Shown: positions 32,315-41,645 of the stretch, piece by piece
Layout: each line of letters begins with the position of its first letter
Position numbering within the stretch: position 1 is the first letter of the stretch
Assembly: GCF_900230255.1 (NCBI RefSeq)
Contig: NZ_OCNJ01000002.1
Coordinates: 62,001-126,000 of the forward strand
DNA length: 64,000 nt
Origin: Caenispirillum bisanense
GTDB taxonomy: Bacteria; Pseudomonadota; Alphaproteobacteria; Rhodospirillales; Rhodospirillaceae
Direction of reading: 5' to 3'
The notes under the pieces: model-generated
Seen by the model: the letters and a program-made list of their open reading frames with translations, nothing else
Told to the model about the DNA's origin: nothing
The model's database searches: none
Position numbers and translations under genes: made by a program

Positions 32315-32479
32315 CCGATCGGCAATTCGTCGGGCACGTCCCCCCGCTTCCTGCGGCCGATACCGGGGCCGGCAACGGTTTCGCCGGCTCAGGCGTCGGT
32401 GGACGTCGGGCCTCGGTGGACGTGGGAAGCGCCAGCGGGATGTGCCTGTTTGTACCGTTTTTGACGATGGAGAGTGTTC

Positions 32480-33016
32480 ATAGCTAGACCACCGATGACG
32501 GCGCCGCCGTCCAAAGATGGACCGCGCGTCAACGATGCCATCAACGTGCAGCAGGTGCGCCTGATCGACCAGGACGGCGAGCAGGTCGGCGTCGTGCACA
32601 TTCGCGAAGCGCTGGAAATGGCTGAAGAAGCCGGTCTCGACCTAGTCGAGATTTCCCCCAACGCCGAGCCGCCCGTCTGCAAGATTCTCGACTACGGCAA
32701 GTTCAAGTTCGAGAGTCAGAAGAAGAAGGCGGAAGCGAAGAAGAAGCAGAAGATCGTCGAGATCAAGGAGGTCAAACTCCGCCCGAACATCGACGAGAAC
32801 GACTACCAGGTGAAGATGCGCAACGTGAAGCGTTTCCTGGAGGACGGCGACAAGGTGAAGCTCACCCTGCGCTTCCGGGGCCGTGAAATGGCGCACCAGG
32901 ACCTGGGCATGAAGGTTCTCGACCGGGTTCGCGACGACTTCACCGAGATGGCGAAGGTCGAGCAGCACCCCAAGCTGGAAGGCCGCCAGATGGTCATGGT
33001 GATGGCGCCGCGCTGA
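32480..33016 (+). CDS. infC: Translation initiation factor IF-3, apparent AUA start
   Basis: 178 aa. IF3 N-domain ([18 protein letters not shown]), lysine-rich linker ([24 protein letters not shown]) and C-domain ([32 protein letters not shown]). The start that fits the ribosome site is ATA at 32480: GGAG at 32469-32472 lies 7 nt upstream and the product begins [14 protein letters not shown] at 32474 is only 1 nt from GGAG, and the ATG at 32501 is too far. IF3 genes commonly use rare starts for autoregulation. The 165-bp leader contains an 11-bp direct repeat (32396-32406 and 32413-32423). rpmI-rplT do not follow. Confidence 0.94.
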   Translation: MARPPMTAPPSKDGPRVNDAINVQQVRLIDQDGEQVGVVHIREALEMAEEAGLDLVEISPNAEPPVCKILDYGKFKFESQKKKAEAKKKQKIVEIKEVKLRPNIDENDYQVKMRNVKRFLEDGDKVKLTLRFRGREMAHQDLGMKVLDRVRDDFTEMAKVEQHPKLEGRQMVMVMAPR

Positions 33017-33158
33017 CGGCGCCCACCGGACCCGTCGGAAAGGACACGGTCTTGGTCGCACCTGTGCCCCTGTGCCTGTCCGCCCGCGCTTCCGCCACGG
33101 CTTCGACGGCCGCCCCTCGCCGGGCGGCCGTCGGCGTGTCCGCCATTCGGGGGCGGCC

Positions 33159-33533
33159 ATGAGCCCCGCCACCGCCCCCGACGACAAGGTCGACGCCGCC
33201 CTGGTCGCCGCCATCCGCAACCTGGAAGCGGCGGTGCAGGAGCAGGAGCGGGCGGTCAACCGCATCCTCGGCCTCGTGGAGCTGCTCATGGAGCGGCGGC
33301 CGGACCAGAGCACCCTGCTGCGGCTGGAAGGCATCATGGAGGCTTGCGCCTTCCAGGACCTGACCGGTCAGCGCATCCGAAAGGTCAACCGCTTCCTCCG
33401 CCACATGGCCGCCCACAAGGGGCTGGTCCCGGCCGGCATCGACCGCGCCGCGGCGGCGGAGGACGAGCAGGCGCTGAACAAGGCCAAAGGTCTCTCGCAG
33501 GACGAGGTCGACCGGCTGCTCGGCAACCGCTGA
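33159..33533 (+). CDS. Minimal CheZ-like phosphatase protein
   Basis: 124 aa. A helical stretch ends in ACAFQDLTGQRIRKVNRF; the QDLTGQ motif contains the equivalents of the CheZ catalytic Asp and Gln (Asp67 and Gln71 here). The C-terminus KGLSQDEVDRLLGNR matches the CheY-binding tail peptide of CheZ. Enterobacterial CheZ is about 214 aa, so this is a short form. The ATG at 33159 is chosen; upstream codons in the same frame look like spacer. Next to a response regulator gene, which may be its target; no cheY or che operon is in view. Confidence 0.8.
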   Translation: MSPATAPDDKVDAALVAAIRNLEAAVQEQERAVNRILGLVELLMERRPDQSTLLRLEGIMEACAFQDLTGQRIRKVNRFLRHMAAHKGLVPAGIDRAAAAEDEQALNKAKGLSQDEVDRLLGNR

Positions 33534-33670
33534 GGCGCCCCACCGCGGCCGGATGGCAGGCGCGACCGGGGCTTCCCGCCCAAAGGTCGTGCTGCTTGCG
33601 CCTGTGAACCGCTGCCCCTATAGTGGAATTTGGGGTTTATCCTTTCGGGGACGTGTGGGGTTCCGTTGAC

Positions 33671-34333
33671 ATGAAAGTTCTGCTTGCCGACGACCACACG
33701 CTGGTCCGCCAGGGCCTGATGCCGTTCATCGGCCTGCTGGCGGCGGACGTGGCCATCGTCGAGGCCGACTCGCTCGACGAGGCGCTGGTCAAGGCGGAGG
33801 CGGAGCGTCCGCTGGACCTCGTCCTGCTCGACCTCAACATGCCCGGCATGAACCGCCTGGAGGGCCTGGCGCGCATCCGCAGCGCCCTGCCGCAGACGCC
33901 TGTCGTCATCCTCACCGGCTCGGTCGCCGCCGAGGACGTGCACGAGGCGGCGGAGGCGGGCGCTTCGGGCTACATTCCCAAGACGCTCAACTCCACGGCC
34001 ATGGTCAACGCCCTGCGGCTGGTGCTGTCGGGCGAGCGGTACTTCCCGTCCTTCGCCTTCCAGACGCCGCGGGCGCCCGAGCCCGCCGCCGTCCCGGCCG
34101 CGCCGGCCGAGGACAATCCGCTCGGCCGCCTGGACGGCCGCGAGCGGCAGATCGTCGGCATGATGGTCGACGGCGCCACCAACAAGGTGATCGCCCGCGA
34201 GCTCGGCCTGCAGGAAGTGACCATCAAGGTCCACACCCGCAAGATCTACCGCAAGCTCGGTGCCGCCAACCGCAGCCAGGCCATCCGCATCATCATGGAA
34301 AGCGGCTGGGCCGAGCGGTCCGCCGCCAATTGA
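33671..34333 (+). CDS. NarL/LuxR-type response regulator
   Basis: 220 aa. Receiver domain with acidic pocket ADDH (residues 6-9), phospho-acceptor Asp54 in LLDLNMPGM and Lys104 in GYIPKT. A Pro/Ala linker follows, then a LuxR HTH (LDGRERQIVGMMVDGATNKVIAREL to KVHTRKIYRKLGAANRSQA). No histidine kinase is adjacent, so it is an orphan here. It is very similar in layout to the regulator at 51.2-51.9 kb. The CheZ-like gene lies 137 bp upstream on the same strand. Confidence 0.92.
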   Translation: MKVLLADDHTLVRQGLMPFIGLLAADVAIVEADSLDEALVKAEAERPLDLVLLDLNMPGMNRLEGLARIRSALPQTPVVILTGSVAAEDVHEAAEAGASGYIPKTLNSTAMVNALRLVLSGERYFPSFAFQTPRAPEPAAVPAAPAEDNPLGRLDGRERQIVGMMVDGATNKVIARELGLQEVTIKVHTRKIYRKLGAANRSQAIRIIMESGWAERSAAN

Positions 34334-34336
34334 CGG

Positions 34337-35617
34337 TCACGGCCGCTCGGCGTCGGGCGGCTCGCGGGTGATGAGGCGGGCGCCGCGCTGGTAGGTCAGC
34401 CAGCGCCACAGCCATTGCACCGTCACCATCAGCCGCTTCTCGAAGTTCACCAGCAGCCACACGTGGACGATGGCCCACAGGAGCCACGCCAGCCGCCCCT
34501 TCAGCCGCCGCCGGCCGAAGTCGAAGACGGCGGCGTTGCGCCCGACGATGGCCGTGTTGCCGCGATTGCGGAAGCGGAATGGGCCGACCGGCGCGCCGCC
34601 CGCCAGTTCGCGCGCGAGCCCCGCCCCCAGGTGCTCGCCCTGCTGCTTGGCCACCTGCGCGAGGCCGGGCAGCGGCGCGCCGTCGGCGCCGAGCGCCTGG
34701 GCCGTGTCGCCGAGCGCATAGACGCCCGGCAGGCCCGGCACCGACAGGTCGGCCTCTACCGCGATGCGGCCGCCCTTGGCCGGCTCCACACCCAGCCAGC
34801 GGGCGGCCGGCGAGGCCTTGACGCCGGCGCCCCACACCATGGTGGCGGCGGGGATCTTGCGGCCGCCCACCACCACGCCGTCGGCCTCGATGCGCTCCAC
34901 CATGGCGCCGGTCATCACCTGCACGCCCTTGTCGCGCAGCGCCCGTTCCGCATAGGCGCCGAGGTCGTCGGGGAAGGTGCCGAGGATGCGCGGTGCGGCC
35001 TCCACCAGCAGGATGCGCGCCTTGGTCGGGTCGATGCGGCGGAAGTCGCGGCTGAGGGTGTAGCGCGCCAGTTCCGCCACCGAGCCGGCCATCTCCACCC
35101 CCGTCGGGCCGCCGCCGATCACCACGGTGGTGAGCAGGCGGTCGCGCTCCGCTGCGTCGTCGCATACCTCGGCGGCCTCGAAGGCCTGCAGCAGGCGGGC
35201 GCGGATCTCGCGGGCGTTCTCGATGGTCTTGAGGCCGGGGGCGTGGCGCTCCCACTCCGCCTCGTGGCCGAAGTAGCTGTAGACGGAGCCGGTGGCGATC
35301 ACCAGGCGGTCGTAGGGCAGGCGGGCGCCGTCGGCGAGCCGCACGGCGCGGCCGGCGGTGTCGACGCCGGTGACCTCGGCCATGCGCACGTCGATGTTGC
35401 GGTGGCGGTGCAGGATGCGGCGGATGGGCTCGGCGATGTCGGCCGGCGACAGGGCGGCCGTCGCCACCTGATAGAGCAGCGGCTGGAACAGGTGGTAGTT
35501 GTGGCGGTCGACCACCGTCACCCGCACCGGCGCGGCGCCCAGCGCCTGGGCGCAGGCCAGCCCGCCGAAGCCGGCGCCGACGATCACCACGCGCGGCCGG
35601 TCGTTCCCCTCCGCCAT
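34337..35617 (-). CDS. ndh: NADH dehydrogenase, type II (NDH-2)
   Basis: 426 aa. Two Rossmann motifs: FAD GAGFGGLACAQAL near the N-terminus and NADH GGGPTGVEMAGSVAEL around residue 165. PLLYQVATAALSPADIAEPIR is typical of NDH-2. The C-terminal hydrophobic/amphipathic segment (LAWLLWAIVHVWLLVNFEKRL) anchors it to the membrane. It oxidises NADH with quinone without pumping protons. Convergent with the response regulator, with only 3 bp between. Confidence 0.92.
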   Translation of the reverse strand: MAEGNDRPRVVIVGAGFGGLACAQALGAAPVRVTVVDRHNYHLFQPLLYQVATAALSPADIAEPIRRILHRHRNIDVRMAEVTGVDTAGRAVRLADGARLPYDRLVIATGSVYSYFGHEAEWERHAPGLKTIENAREIRARLLQAFEAAEVCDDAAERDRLLTTVVIGGGPTGVEMAGSVAELARYTLSRDFRRIDPTKARILLVEAAPRILGTFPDDLGAYAERALRDKGVQVMTGAMVERIEADGVVVGGRKIPAATMVWGAGVKASPAARWLGVEPAKGGRIAVEADLSVPGLPGVYALGDTAQALGADGAPLPGLAQVAKQQGEHLGAGLARELAGGAPVGPFRFRNRGNTAIVGRNAAVFDFGRRRLKGRLAWLLWAIVHVWLLVNFEKRLMVTVQWLWRWLTYQRGARLITREPPDAERP

Positions 35618-35691
35618 GCGCCGCTCCTCCTTCCTCCTGGTCCGGGGTCCGAGGGAGCAACGGCGCGCCTGCCGCGCGGGTTGGCGGGCGG

Positions 35692-36336
35692 TCAGGCCTC
35701 GGCGCAGGCGTCCAGGAAGCGGCGGATGAGGTCGGGGTCCTTGACGCCCTTGCTGCGCTCGACGCCCGAGGAGACGTCGACCATGGCCGCGCCGGCGGTG
35801 CGGGCGGCCTGGGTGACGGTGTCGGGCGTCAGGCCGCCGGCCAGCATCCACGGCACGTCGGGGCGGCTCCAGCCGCGCAGCAGGTCCCACGGCAGGGCGG
35901 TGCCGTGGCCGCCGGGGCGGTCCGACCCGGCCGGCGCCTTGGCGTCGAACAGCAGCATGTCGGCGACGTCGGCATAGGCCTCGGCGGCCTTCAGGTCCTC
36001 GGCGGTGGCGATGCCGAGGGCCTTGATGACCGGCACGCCCCAGTCCTGGCGGATCTGTTCCACCCGCGCCGGCGTCTCCGTCCCGTGCAGCTGCACCATG
36101 GCGAGGCGCACGTGGCCGAGCACCTCGGCCAGCTGGTCGTCGGTGGGGTCGACGAACAAGCCGACGGCCTTCACGTCCTCGGGCAGGCCGTCGAGCAGCT
36201 CGGCGGCGGCCTCGGGCGTGATGGCGCGCGGGCTCGGCGGGAAGAACACGAGGCCGACGTAGTCCGCCCCGCCCTCGACGGCGGCGACCAGCGCGTCTTC
36301 GTCGGTGAGGCCGCAGATCTTGGCGACGAGGGGCAT
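35692..36336 (-). CDS. trpF: Phosphoribosylanthranilate isomerase
   Basis: 214 aa TIM-barrel enzyme of tryptophan synthesis. The catalytic Cys lies in KICGLT near the N-terminus; GLVFFPPSPRAITPE and the C-terminal ML-AGGL phosphate loop and DVSSGVE are conserved. Start ATG at 36336 overlaps the pyrF stop by one base, so it is coupled to pyrF. No other trp gene is in the window. Confidence 0.94.
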   Translation of the reverse strand: MPLVAKICGLTDEDALVAAVEGGADYVGLVFFPPSPRAITPEAAAELLDGLPEDVKAVGLFVDPTDDQLAEVLGHVRLAMVQLHGTETPARVEQIRQDWGVPVIKALGIATAEDLKAAEAYADVADMLLFDAKAPAGSDRPGGHGTALPWDLLRGWSRPDVPWMLAGGLTPDTVTQAARTAGAAMVDVSSGVERSKGVKDPDLIRRFLDACAEA

Positions 36337-37073
36337 CACGAGGCCTCCCCGTTGCGGCGCGGCAGTTCGGAGACGATCTTCTCCGCCGCCGCGATGGGCT
36401 CGGCGGCGCCGGTGATGGGGCGGCCGACCACCAGGTAGTCGGCACCGGCCGCCACGGCTTCCGTCGGCGTCATGATGCGCTTCTGGTCGTCGGCACCGGC
36501 CCAGTGGGGGCGCACGCCGGGGCACAGCAGCTTGAAGTCGGCGCCCAGGTCGGCGCGCAGCACCGAGGCCTCGTGCGGCGAGCAGACGACGCCGTCGATG
36601 CCGCTCTCGCGCGCCAGCGCCGCCAGCGCCCGCACCTGATCGGAGACGGGGCGCACGACGCCGGTTTCCGACAGGTCGCCGTCGTCCATGCTGGTCAGCA
36701 CGGTGACGGCCAGCACCAGCGGCCGCGCCACGCCGAATTCCGCCGCCGCCTCGCTGGCGGCCTTCACGGCCGCCTGCATCATGGTGCGGCCGCCGCCGGC
36801 GTGGACGTTGACGATGGCCGGCTTGAGCGACACGGCGGCGCGGATGGCGCCGGCGACGGTGTTCGGGATGTCGTGGAACTTGAGGTCGAGGAACAGCGGC
36901 GCCTCGCTCGCCTTGGCCACCTGCTCGACGCCGCGGCGCCCCTGGCTGGTGAAGAACTCGAGCCCGAGCTTGATGCCGCCCACCGTATCGCCGATGCGCG
37001 CGGCCAGCCGCGTCGCCTTGTTCAGGTCGGTGGTGTCGATGGCGCAGAAGACGGGATTGCGGAGCTGGATCAT
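36336..37073 (-). CDS. pyrF: Orotidine 5'-phosphate decarboxylase
   Basis: 245 aa, last step of UMP synthesis. The catalytic DxKxxD region appears as LDLKFHDIPNTVAG, and VTVLTSMDD and PGVRP (phosphate loop) are present. First gene of pyrF-trpF, transcribed away from the diguanylate cyclase gene with 171 bp between the two starts. This pairing occurs in several alphaproteobacteria. Confidence 0.95.
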   Translation of the reverse strand: MIQLRNPVFCAIDTTDLNKATRLAARIGDTVGGIKLGLEFFTSQGRRGVEQVAKASEAPLFLDLKFHDIPNTVAGAIRAAVSLKPAIVNVHAGGGRTMMQAAVKAASEAAAEFGVARPLVLAVTVLTSMDDGDLSETGVVRPVSDQVRALAALARESGIDGVVCSPHEASVLRADLGADFKLLCPGVRPHWAGADDQKRIMTPTEAVAAGADYLVVGRPITGAAEPIAAAEKIVSELPRRNGEAS

Positions 37074-37244
37074 GCGGCGGGCCTTGGCGGTCAGCGGTTC
37101 TCCACCCTTACACCACGGCCATGGGGCGCGGCAACGGCGGAACCCGGCGGCCCCTGCCGACAGCCGCCCAATGGCGGTTGTCGCCGTGGCCGCGATGCCC
37201 GTATGCTCCCGCGCACGCGACAGACCGCAGGGAGCCGAGGGGGC

Positions 37245-38360
37245 ATGCGCGAGTATCCGCGGCGGGGCGGGCCGCCGGCGGCGGACCTGGGCGTGGACGA
37301 TCCGCGCCACCGGAGCCACGTTCTCGTCAACCGGATGTACTTCGCCGGTTTCGTGCTGCTCGGGTTCTTCACCCTCTTCGACCTGTTCGTCACCGGCTAT
37401 CTGGTGGATGCGACGGTGGAGGCGGTGACCCTCGTCCTCATCAGCATCCTCTGGCTGCGCCTGCAGCGGACGGGCGACCTGGACGGCACCGGATGGGCCG
37501 CCTCCGCCATCGCCGGCGTCGCCATCCTCGCGGTGGTGCTGATGGGGTCGGCGCCGGACGGCGTGGTGGCGTGGGTGCCGCTCTATCCCGTCGTGCCGTT
37601 CTTCCTGCTGGGCTGTCGGCGCGGCGCCCTGTGCGCCGGCATCTACTTCGTCGTCGTCGTCGGTGCCTTCGCCTTCGACCTCATGCCCCAGGCGCAGGGA
37701 TTCGCCATGCCGACGGTCTTCAACGTCGGCGGGGCGCTCGCCGGCGCGACGGCCATCCTCTACTGGTACGAACACAGCCGCGAGACGGCCGCCGCCGCCC
37801 TGCGCCAGGCGGCCGACACCGACTTCCTGACCGGCGTCGCCAACCGCCGCAGCGTCCAGCGCACCTTCGACGCCGAGGCCGCCCGCGCCCGCCGCCACGG
37901 CCGGCCGCTTTCGCTGCTGCTGGTCGACCTCGACCACTTCAAGCGCATCAACGACACCCACGGGCACGAGGCGGGCGACGCCGCCATCGTCCATTGCGCC
38001 GGCCTGCTGGCGGCGGGGGTGCGCGGCGAGGACACGGTCGGCCGCATCGGCGGCGAGGAGTTCGCCGTCCTCCTGCCCGACACCGACGCCGCCGGCGCCG
38101 TGGCGGCCGCCGAGGGCCTGCGCCAGGCGCTGGAAGACCGTCCGGTGCCGTGGCGCGACGCCGCGCTGCCGTTGACGGCGAGCATCGGCGTCGCCGTGCT
38201 CGGCCCGACCGACGACTTCACGACCCTGTTCGCCGCCGCCGACGACCGCCTCTACGCCGCCAAGGCCGGCGGCCGCAACCGGGTGGTCGGACCGCCGCCG
38301 CCGACCGAAAATGTCGTGTCCCGTCAAAAAGTTCTGGACAAGGACGGCGGGGTTCGGTAA
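37245..38360 (+). CDS. Membrane-bound diguanylate cyclase
   Basis: 371 aa. About six membrane segments between residues 30 and 175, then a GGDEF domain with the active motif GGEEF (residues 269-273). The inhibitory RxxD site (Arg260 to Asp263) lies exactly five residues upstream, so product feedback by c-di-GMP is expected. It makes c-di-GMP, a signal for motility and biofilm. The sensory part is a plain membrane domain of unknown ligand. The ATG at 37245 follows GGAG-like bases. tRNA-Asn follows 21 bp after the stop. Confidence 0.93.
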   Translation: MREYPRRGGPPAADLGVDDPRHRSHVLVNRMYFAGFVLLGFFTLFDLFVTGYLVDATVEAVTLVLISILWLRLQRTGDLDGTGWAASAIAGVAILAVVLMGSAPDGVVAWVPLYPVVPFFLLGCRRGALCAGIYFVVVVGAFAFDLMPQAQGFAMPTVFNVGGALAGATAILYWYEHSRETAAAALRQAADTDFLTGVANRRSVQRTFDAEAARARRHGRPLSLLLVDLDHFKRINDTHGHEAGDAAIVHCAGLLAAGVRGEDTVGRIGGEEFAVLLPDTDAAGAVAAAEGLRQALEDRPVPWRDAALPLTASIGVAVLGPTDDFTTLFAAADDRLYAAKAGGRNRVVGPPPPTENVVSRQKVLDKDGGVR

Positions 38361-38381
38361 ATCGCGGGCCTCCGAGGCTGA

Positions 38382-38456
38382 TCCGGCGTAGCTCAACGGT
38401 AGAGCATGCGACTGTTAATCGCAGGGTTGTAGGTTCGAATCCTACCGCCGGAGCCA
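38382..38456 (+). tRNA. tRNA-Asn (GTT)
   Basis: 75 nt. The acceptor arms TCCGGCG and CGCCGGA pair fully; D-arm GCTC/GAGC; anticodon stem TGCGA/TCGCA with loop CTGTTAA, giving anticodon GTT; T-arm GTAGG-TTCGAAT-CCTAC; discriminator G and encoded CCA. Confidence 0.98.
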
Positions 38457-38474
38457 TCTTCAGGAGTATCCGAA

Positions 38475-38506
38475 CCGGGCGGCCGCAAGGCCGGGCCCGG
38501 TTTTTT
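38475..38506 (+). terminator. Intrinsic terminator of tRNA-Asn
   Basis: A GC-rich hairpin (CCGGGC-GGCC, GCAA loop, GGCC and GCCCGG with a small bulge) is followed by six T, 19 nt after the tRNA. Confidence 0.9.
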
Positions 38507-38530
38507 CATGGCCGCACGGCGCGCGCGAAC

Positions 38531-38563
38531 AAAAAACCGGCGCCGTGACGGGCACGGCGCCGG
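38531..38563 (-). terminator. Intrinsic terminator of chemoreceptor gene
   Basis: The 11-bp inverted repeat CCGGCGCCGTG/CACGGCGCCGG is followed on the minus strand by six T. It lies 26 bp after the chemoreceptor stop. Confidence 0.88.
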
Positions 38564-38588
38564 AGGTGGTCCAGGGAGGACCTCTGGA

Positions 38589-40694
38589 TCAGGCGGCCAG
38601 CTTGCGGCCGGCGCGCTGGCGGACGAAGTCGGCGAGGCGGGAGTCGTCCTCTTCCATGTGGTTGCGCCACCAGCTGCCGAGCAGGCCGAGCAGGTCCATG
38701 CCCGCCGAGGCGTCGCCGCCGCGATAGGCCGCGTACAGGCGGTCCAGGCGCTCGATGAACTGGGCGTGGTGGCGCTGGTGGTCGGCCGCGCCGGCATAGC
38801 CGCTGCGGCTCATGTAGTCCTCTTCCTTGGCGAAATGCTCGGCCGTGTAGCGCTTCAGGTGATCGAACGACCGGTCGAGCATGGCGCGGTCGGTGCCGGA
38901 CTTGATGGCGCGGTAGAGGTCGTTGGTCACCTCCATCAGGCGGCGGTGCTCGTCGTCGATGGCTGGCACGCCGAAGGCATGTTCGTCCTCGAAGCGCACG
39001 AACTCCGAGGTCTCGCCTTCGGTGGCGCGCACCGACGACAGGAACTCGCGCACTTCCTCCTTCAGGGTCTTGGACTGGGTGCTGATCTGCCGCGACGAGG
39101 CGCTGATCTCGGCCGCCACCCGGCCCTGTTCCTGGGCGGCGTCGCGCAGCTCGCCCATGACGTCCACCACCGAACGGGTGGCGGTGGCCGTGTGCTCGGC
39201 GCCGCGGGCGATTTCCGCCGTGGCGGCGCCCTGTTCCTCGACGGCGGCGGCGATGCCGGCCGAGATTTCGTCGATCTCGCGGATGATGCCGGAGACGCGG
39301 TCGATGGCCGCCACGGCCTTGCGGGTCGCGTCCTGGATGGCGCTGATCTGGCGGGCGACGTCCTCGGTGGCGCGGGCGGTCTGGGTGGCGAGGCCCTTCA
39401 CCTCGTTGGCGACCACGGCGAAGCCCTTGCCGGCGTCGCCGGCACGGGCGGCCTCGATGGTGGCGTTGAGCGCGAGCAGGTTGGTCTGGCTGGCGATGTC
39501 GTTGATGAGTCCGACCACCTCGCCGATGCGGGCGACGCTCTGGTCGAGCTGGGCGATCTCGGCCGAGCCGGTTTCGGCCTCGGCGACGCCGCGGTTGGCG
39601 ACGGCGGTGGCCTCGGCGACGCGGCGGGCGATCTCCTGGATGGAGCTCGACAGTTCCTCGGCGCTGGCGGCGACGGTGTTCACGTCCTCCGACGCGCCGC
39701 TGGCGGCGTGACCGGCGGCGTCGGCGGTGTCGATGGTGTGGGCCGAGCCGGAAGTCATCTTGTCGGCCGTTTCGCGCAGCAGGTGGTCGGCGCGGCTGAG
39801 GCCGTCGAGCACGCCGACGACGGTGCCTTCGAAGGACTGCACCAGGCGCTCCAGCTCCTTCTGCTGGCGTTCGCGCTCGGCGTGCTGGCGTTCCTGGTCG
39901 GCGGTCAGGTCGCGGGCGCGCACCAGCCCCGTGCGGAACACGCCGACCGCGTCGGCCATGGTGCCGATCTCGTCGCGGCGGCCGCTGCCGGGAATGGCCG
40001 CGTCGTCCAGGGCGCCCTCGCTCAGGCGGTCCATGTAGCGGGTCATGCCGGTGATGGGCGTGGCGATGGCGCGCGACAGCAGGAAGCCGAGCACCAGCGC
40101 GAGGCCAATCGCCACGGCGGTGCCGACGTAGGTGGCGACCTGAAGCGTGTTGGCGGCGTCGTCGCGGGCCGCCGCGGCCTCCGTGAGCCTGGCGTGCACG
40201 GCATCTTCCATGGCGGTGATGGCGTTGGCGCGGGCGGTCAGAAGGCGCTCGGGCAGGGTGGTGATCTCGATGACGCGGGCGTCGTTGACCGTGTCGCTGC
40301 GGCGCATGAGGGCGATCTGGCGCTCGAGCACCTGCGTGCGCAGCGCCTCGTCGGCCGCGAACACGGCCTCCAGCGCCTGCGTCTCGATGGCTTCCGAGCG
40401 CAGGCGATCCATGAGCGCCGTCCGGTCGCCTTCCATGGCGGCGATCTTGTCGAGCAGGCTGCGCTCGCCGGTCAGCATGAAGGCCAGCACCATGCTGCGC
40501 TCCTGCGGCAGCAGCGCCGTGTAGCGGTCGGTGTGGTCGTTGAAGGTGGCGAGGGCGTCCAGCCGCTCCCCGGCCTCGTCGAAGGCCTGGAACGACGTCA
40601 GGTTCACCACGCCGACCCCGAGGATGACCACGCAGACCGACGCGAAGGCGACGGCGATCTTGTAGGGAATGCGGATGTTGTCGAGCAGGGACAT
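38589..40694 (-). CDS. Methyl-accepting chemotaxis protein with C-terminal hemerythrin domain
   Basis: 701 aa. Membrane helix about 11-31, helical periplasmic sensor 35-185, second helix about 188-208, HAMP, then the signalling domain with hairpin tip near [28 protein letters not shown] (392-418). Residues 565-690 form a hemerythrin domain with all expected diiron ligands: His583, His612, His620, Glu624, His639, His643, His679, Asp684. Hemerythrins bind O2 or NO at a diiron site, so this receptor may sense oxygen in the cytoplasm, as proposed for DcrH of Desulfovibrio. Preceded by the gene for a secreted sensor-like protein, 16 bp away. Confidence 0.93.
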   Translation of the reverse strand: MSLLDNIRIPYKIAVAFASVCVVILGVGVVNLTSFQAFDEAGERLDALATFNDHTDRYTALLPQERSMVLAFMLTGERSLLDKIAAMEGDRTALMDRLRSEAIETQALEAVFAADEALRTQVLERQIALMRRSDTVNDARVIEITTLPERLLTARANAITAMEDAVHARLTEAAAARDDAANTLQVATYVGTAVAIGLALVLGFLLSRAIATPITGMTRYMDRLSEGALDDAAIPGSGRRDEIGTMADAVGVFRTGLVRARDLTADQERQHAERERQQKELERLVQSFEGTVVGVLDGLSRADHLLRETADKMTSGSAHTIDTADAAGHAASGASEDVNTVAASAEELSSSIQEIARRVAEATAVANRGVAEAETGSAEIAQLDQSVARIGEVVGLINDIASQTNLLALNATIEAARAGDAGKGFAVVANEVKGLATQTARATEDVARQISAIQDATRKAVAAIDRVSGIIREIDEISAGIAAAVEEQGAATAEIARGAEHTATATRSVVDVMGELRDAAQEQGRVAAEISASSRQISTQSKTLKEEVREFLSSVRATEGETSEFVRFEDEHAFGVPAIDDEHRRLMEVTNDLYRAIKSGTDRAMLDRSFDHLKRYTAEHFAKEEDYMSRSGYAGAADHQRHHAQFIERLDRLYAAYRGGDASAGMDLLGLLGSWWRNHMEEDDSRLADFVRQRAGRKLAA

Positions 40695-40710
40695 GGGCCG
40701 GCTCCTCCGA

Positions 40711-41328
40711 TCAGTAGGCGACGCCGGCGCGGCGGGCCAGTTCCGTGGCGTTGAGTTCGACGGTGGCGGTGCCGATGGCCTTGCCGTTTTCCGCCAGCGT
40801 GAGGTTCAGCTGCACCAGCCACACCTTCAGCCCGTCGTCGAATTCCGGCGCGTCGAGGAAGACGGCGTCGGGGCCGACGGGGAAGGTCTTGGTGAACTTG
40901 TCCTCGTCGCCCTGCCAGTAGTCGGAGGTGACGGCCGACTGGCCGACGTTCAGCCCGTTGGCGTCCATGACGAAAAGGGCGGCGTAGAGACCGCCGGAGC
41001 CGGCCTGCACCTGCGTCAGGTAGGCCGACGACGGGCTCGACAGGGTGGCCGCGATCAGCGGCTGGTCGTCGGCTTCGCGCTGGGCCTTCCATTCGGCGTC
41101 CAGCTTGTCGATGCCGGCCTGGTCGATGCCGGCGCGGCGTTCGTTCTGCGCCGTGATCGACAGCGTGATCACCGGCGCGTCCAGCATGCCGCGGATGTCT
41201 TCCATGAGGGCTGGCGTCAGCAGCGCCTGAACGTCGGGAGCCGGCGGCGCCGCGACGGCCGGCAGGGCCGCCAGGCAGACGAGACCGGCTACCGCACTCG
41301 CCATCGCGGGCAGCGGCATCGAAACCAT
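40711..41328 (-). CDS. Secreted PDC/Cache-like sensor-domain protein
   Basis: 205 aa. Signal peptide to about residue 26 ([18 protein letters not shown]), then a single globular domain with no further membrane span. A long helix is followed by a PDC/Cache-like beta scaffold ([52 protein letters not shown]). Such domains normally sit inside chemoreceptors or kinases, but here the domain is free in the periplasm. Same operon as the hemerythrin chemoreceptor, so it may deliver a ligand to it. That role is inference. Confidence 0.75.
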   Translation of the reverse strand: MVSMPLPAMASAVAGLVCLAALPAVAAPPAPDVQALLTPALMEDIRGMLDAPVITLSITAQNERRAGIDQAGIDKLDAEWKAQREADDQPLIAATLSSPSSAYLTQVQAGSGGLYAALFVMDANGLNVGQSAVTSDYWQGDEDKFTKTFPVGPDAVFLDAPEFDDGLKVWLVQLNLTLAENGKAIGTATVELNATELARRAGVAY

Positions 41329-41645
41329 TCTTCTACTCCTTCGGTATGGTACCCCCGGGGCATGCGGCCGCTGGGCAGTACGGGAGGCAGGCTTCGGCGG
41401 CCTTCCCTATCCCTAGTAGAACACCAGGGTACCCCTTTGACCATGGGATGATTCTCCATCCGGTCATATTTCATACATTCAGATAGACCTTTGGGGGTAG
41501 GGTTTAGCGGGAGGCTGAGGCTTGCCCGTGCACTTCAACTGCCGGTTATCCCCTTCGGGCGGAGGGTCGTTCGCCCGATGCGCCTTTGTCTCCCGAGTCG
41601 CGGCCGTCGACACTGTGGTATCCGCCACCGTCGAAGGACCCGCCG
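41329..41645. other. Intergenic region, divergent
   Basis: 317 bp without a supported gene between the starts of the PDC-like protein (minus) and a small secreted protein (plus). It holds two copies of GGTACCCC (41348-41355 and 41428-41435, exactly 80 bp apart) and an AT-richer patch around 41450-41505, probably promoter sequence. No clear -35/-10 pair was assigned. Confidence 0.4.
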
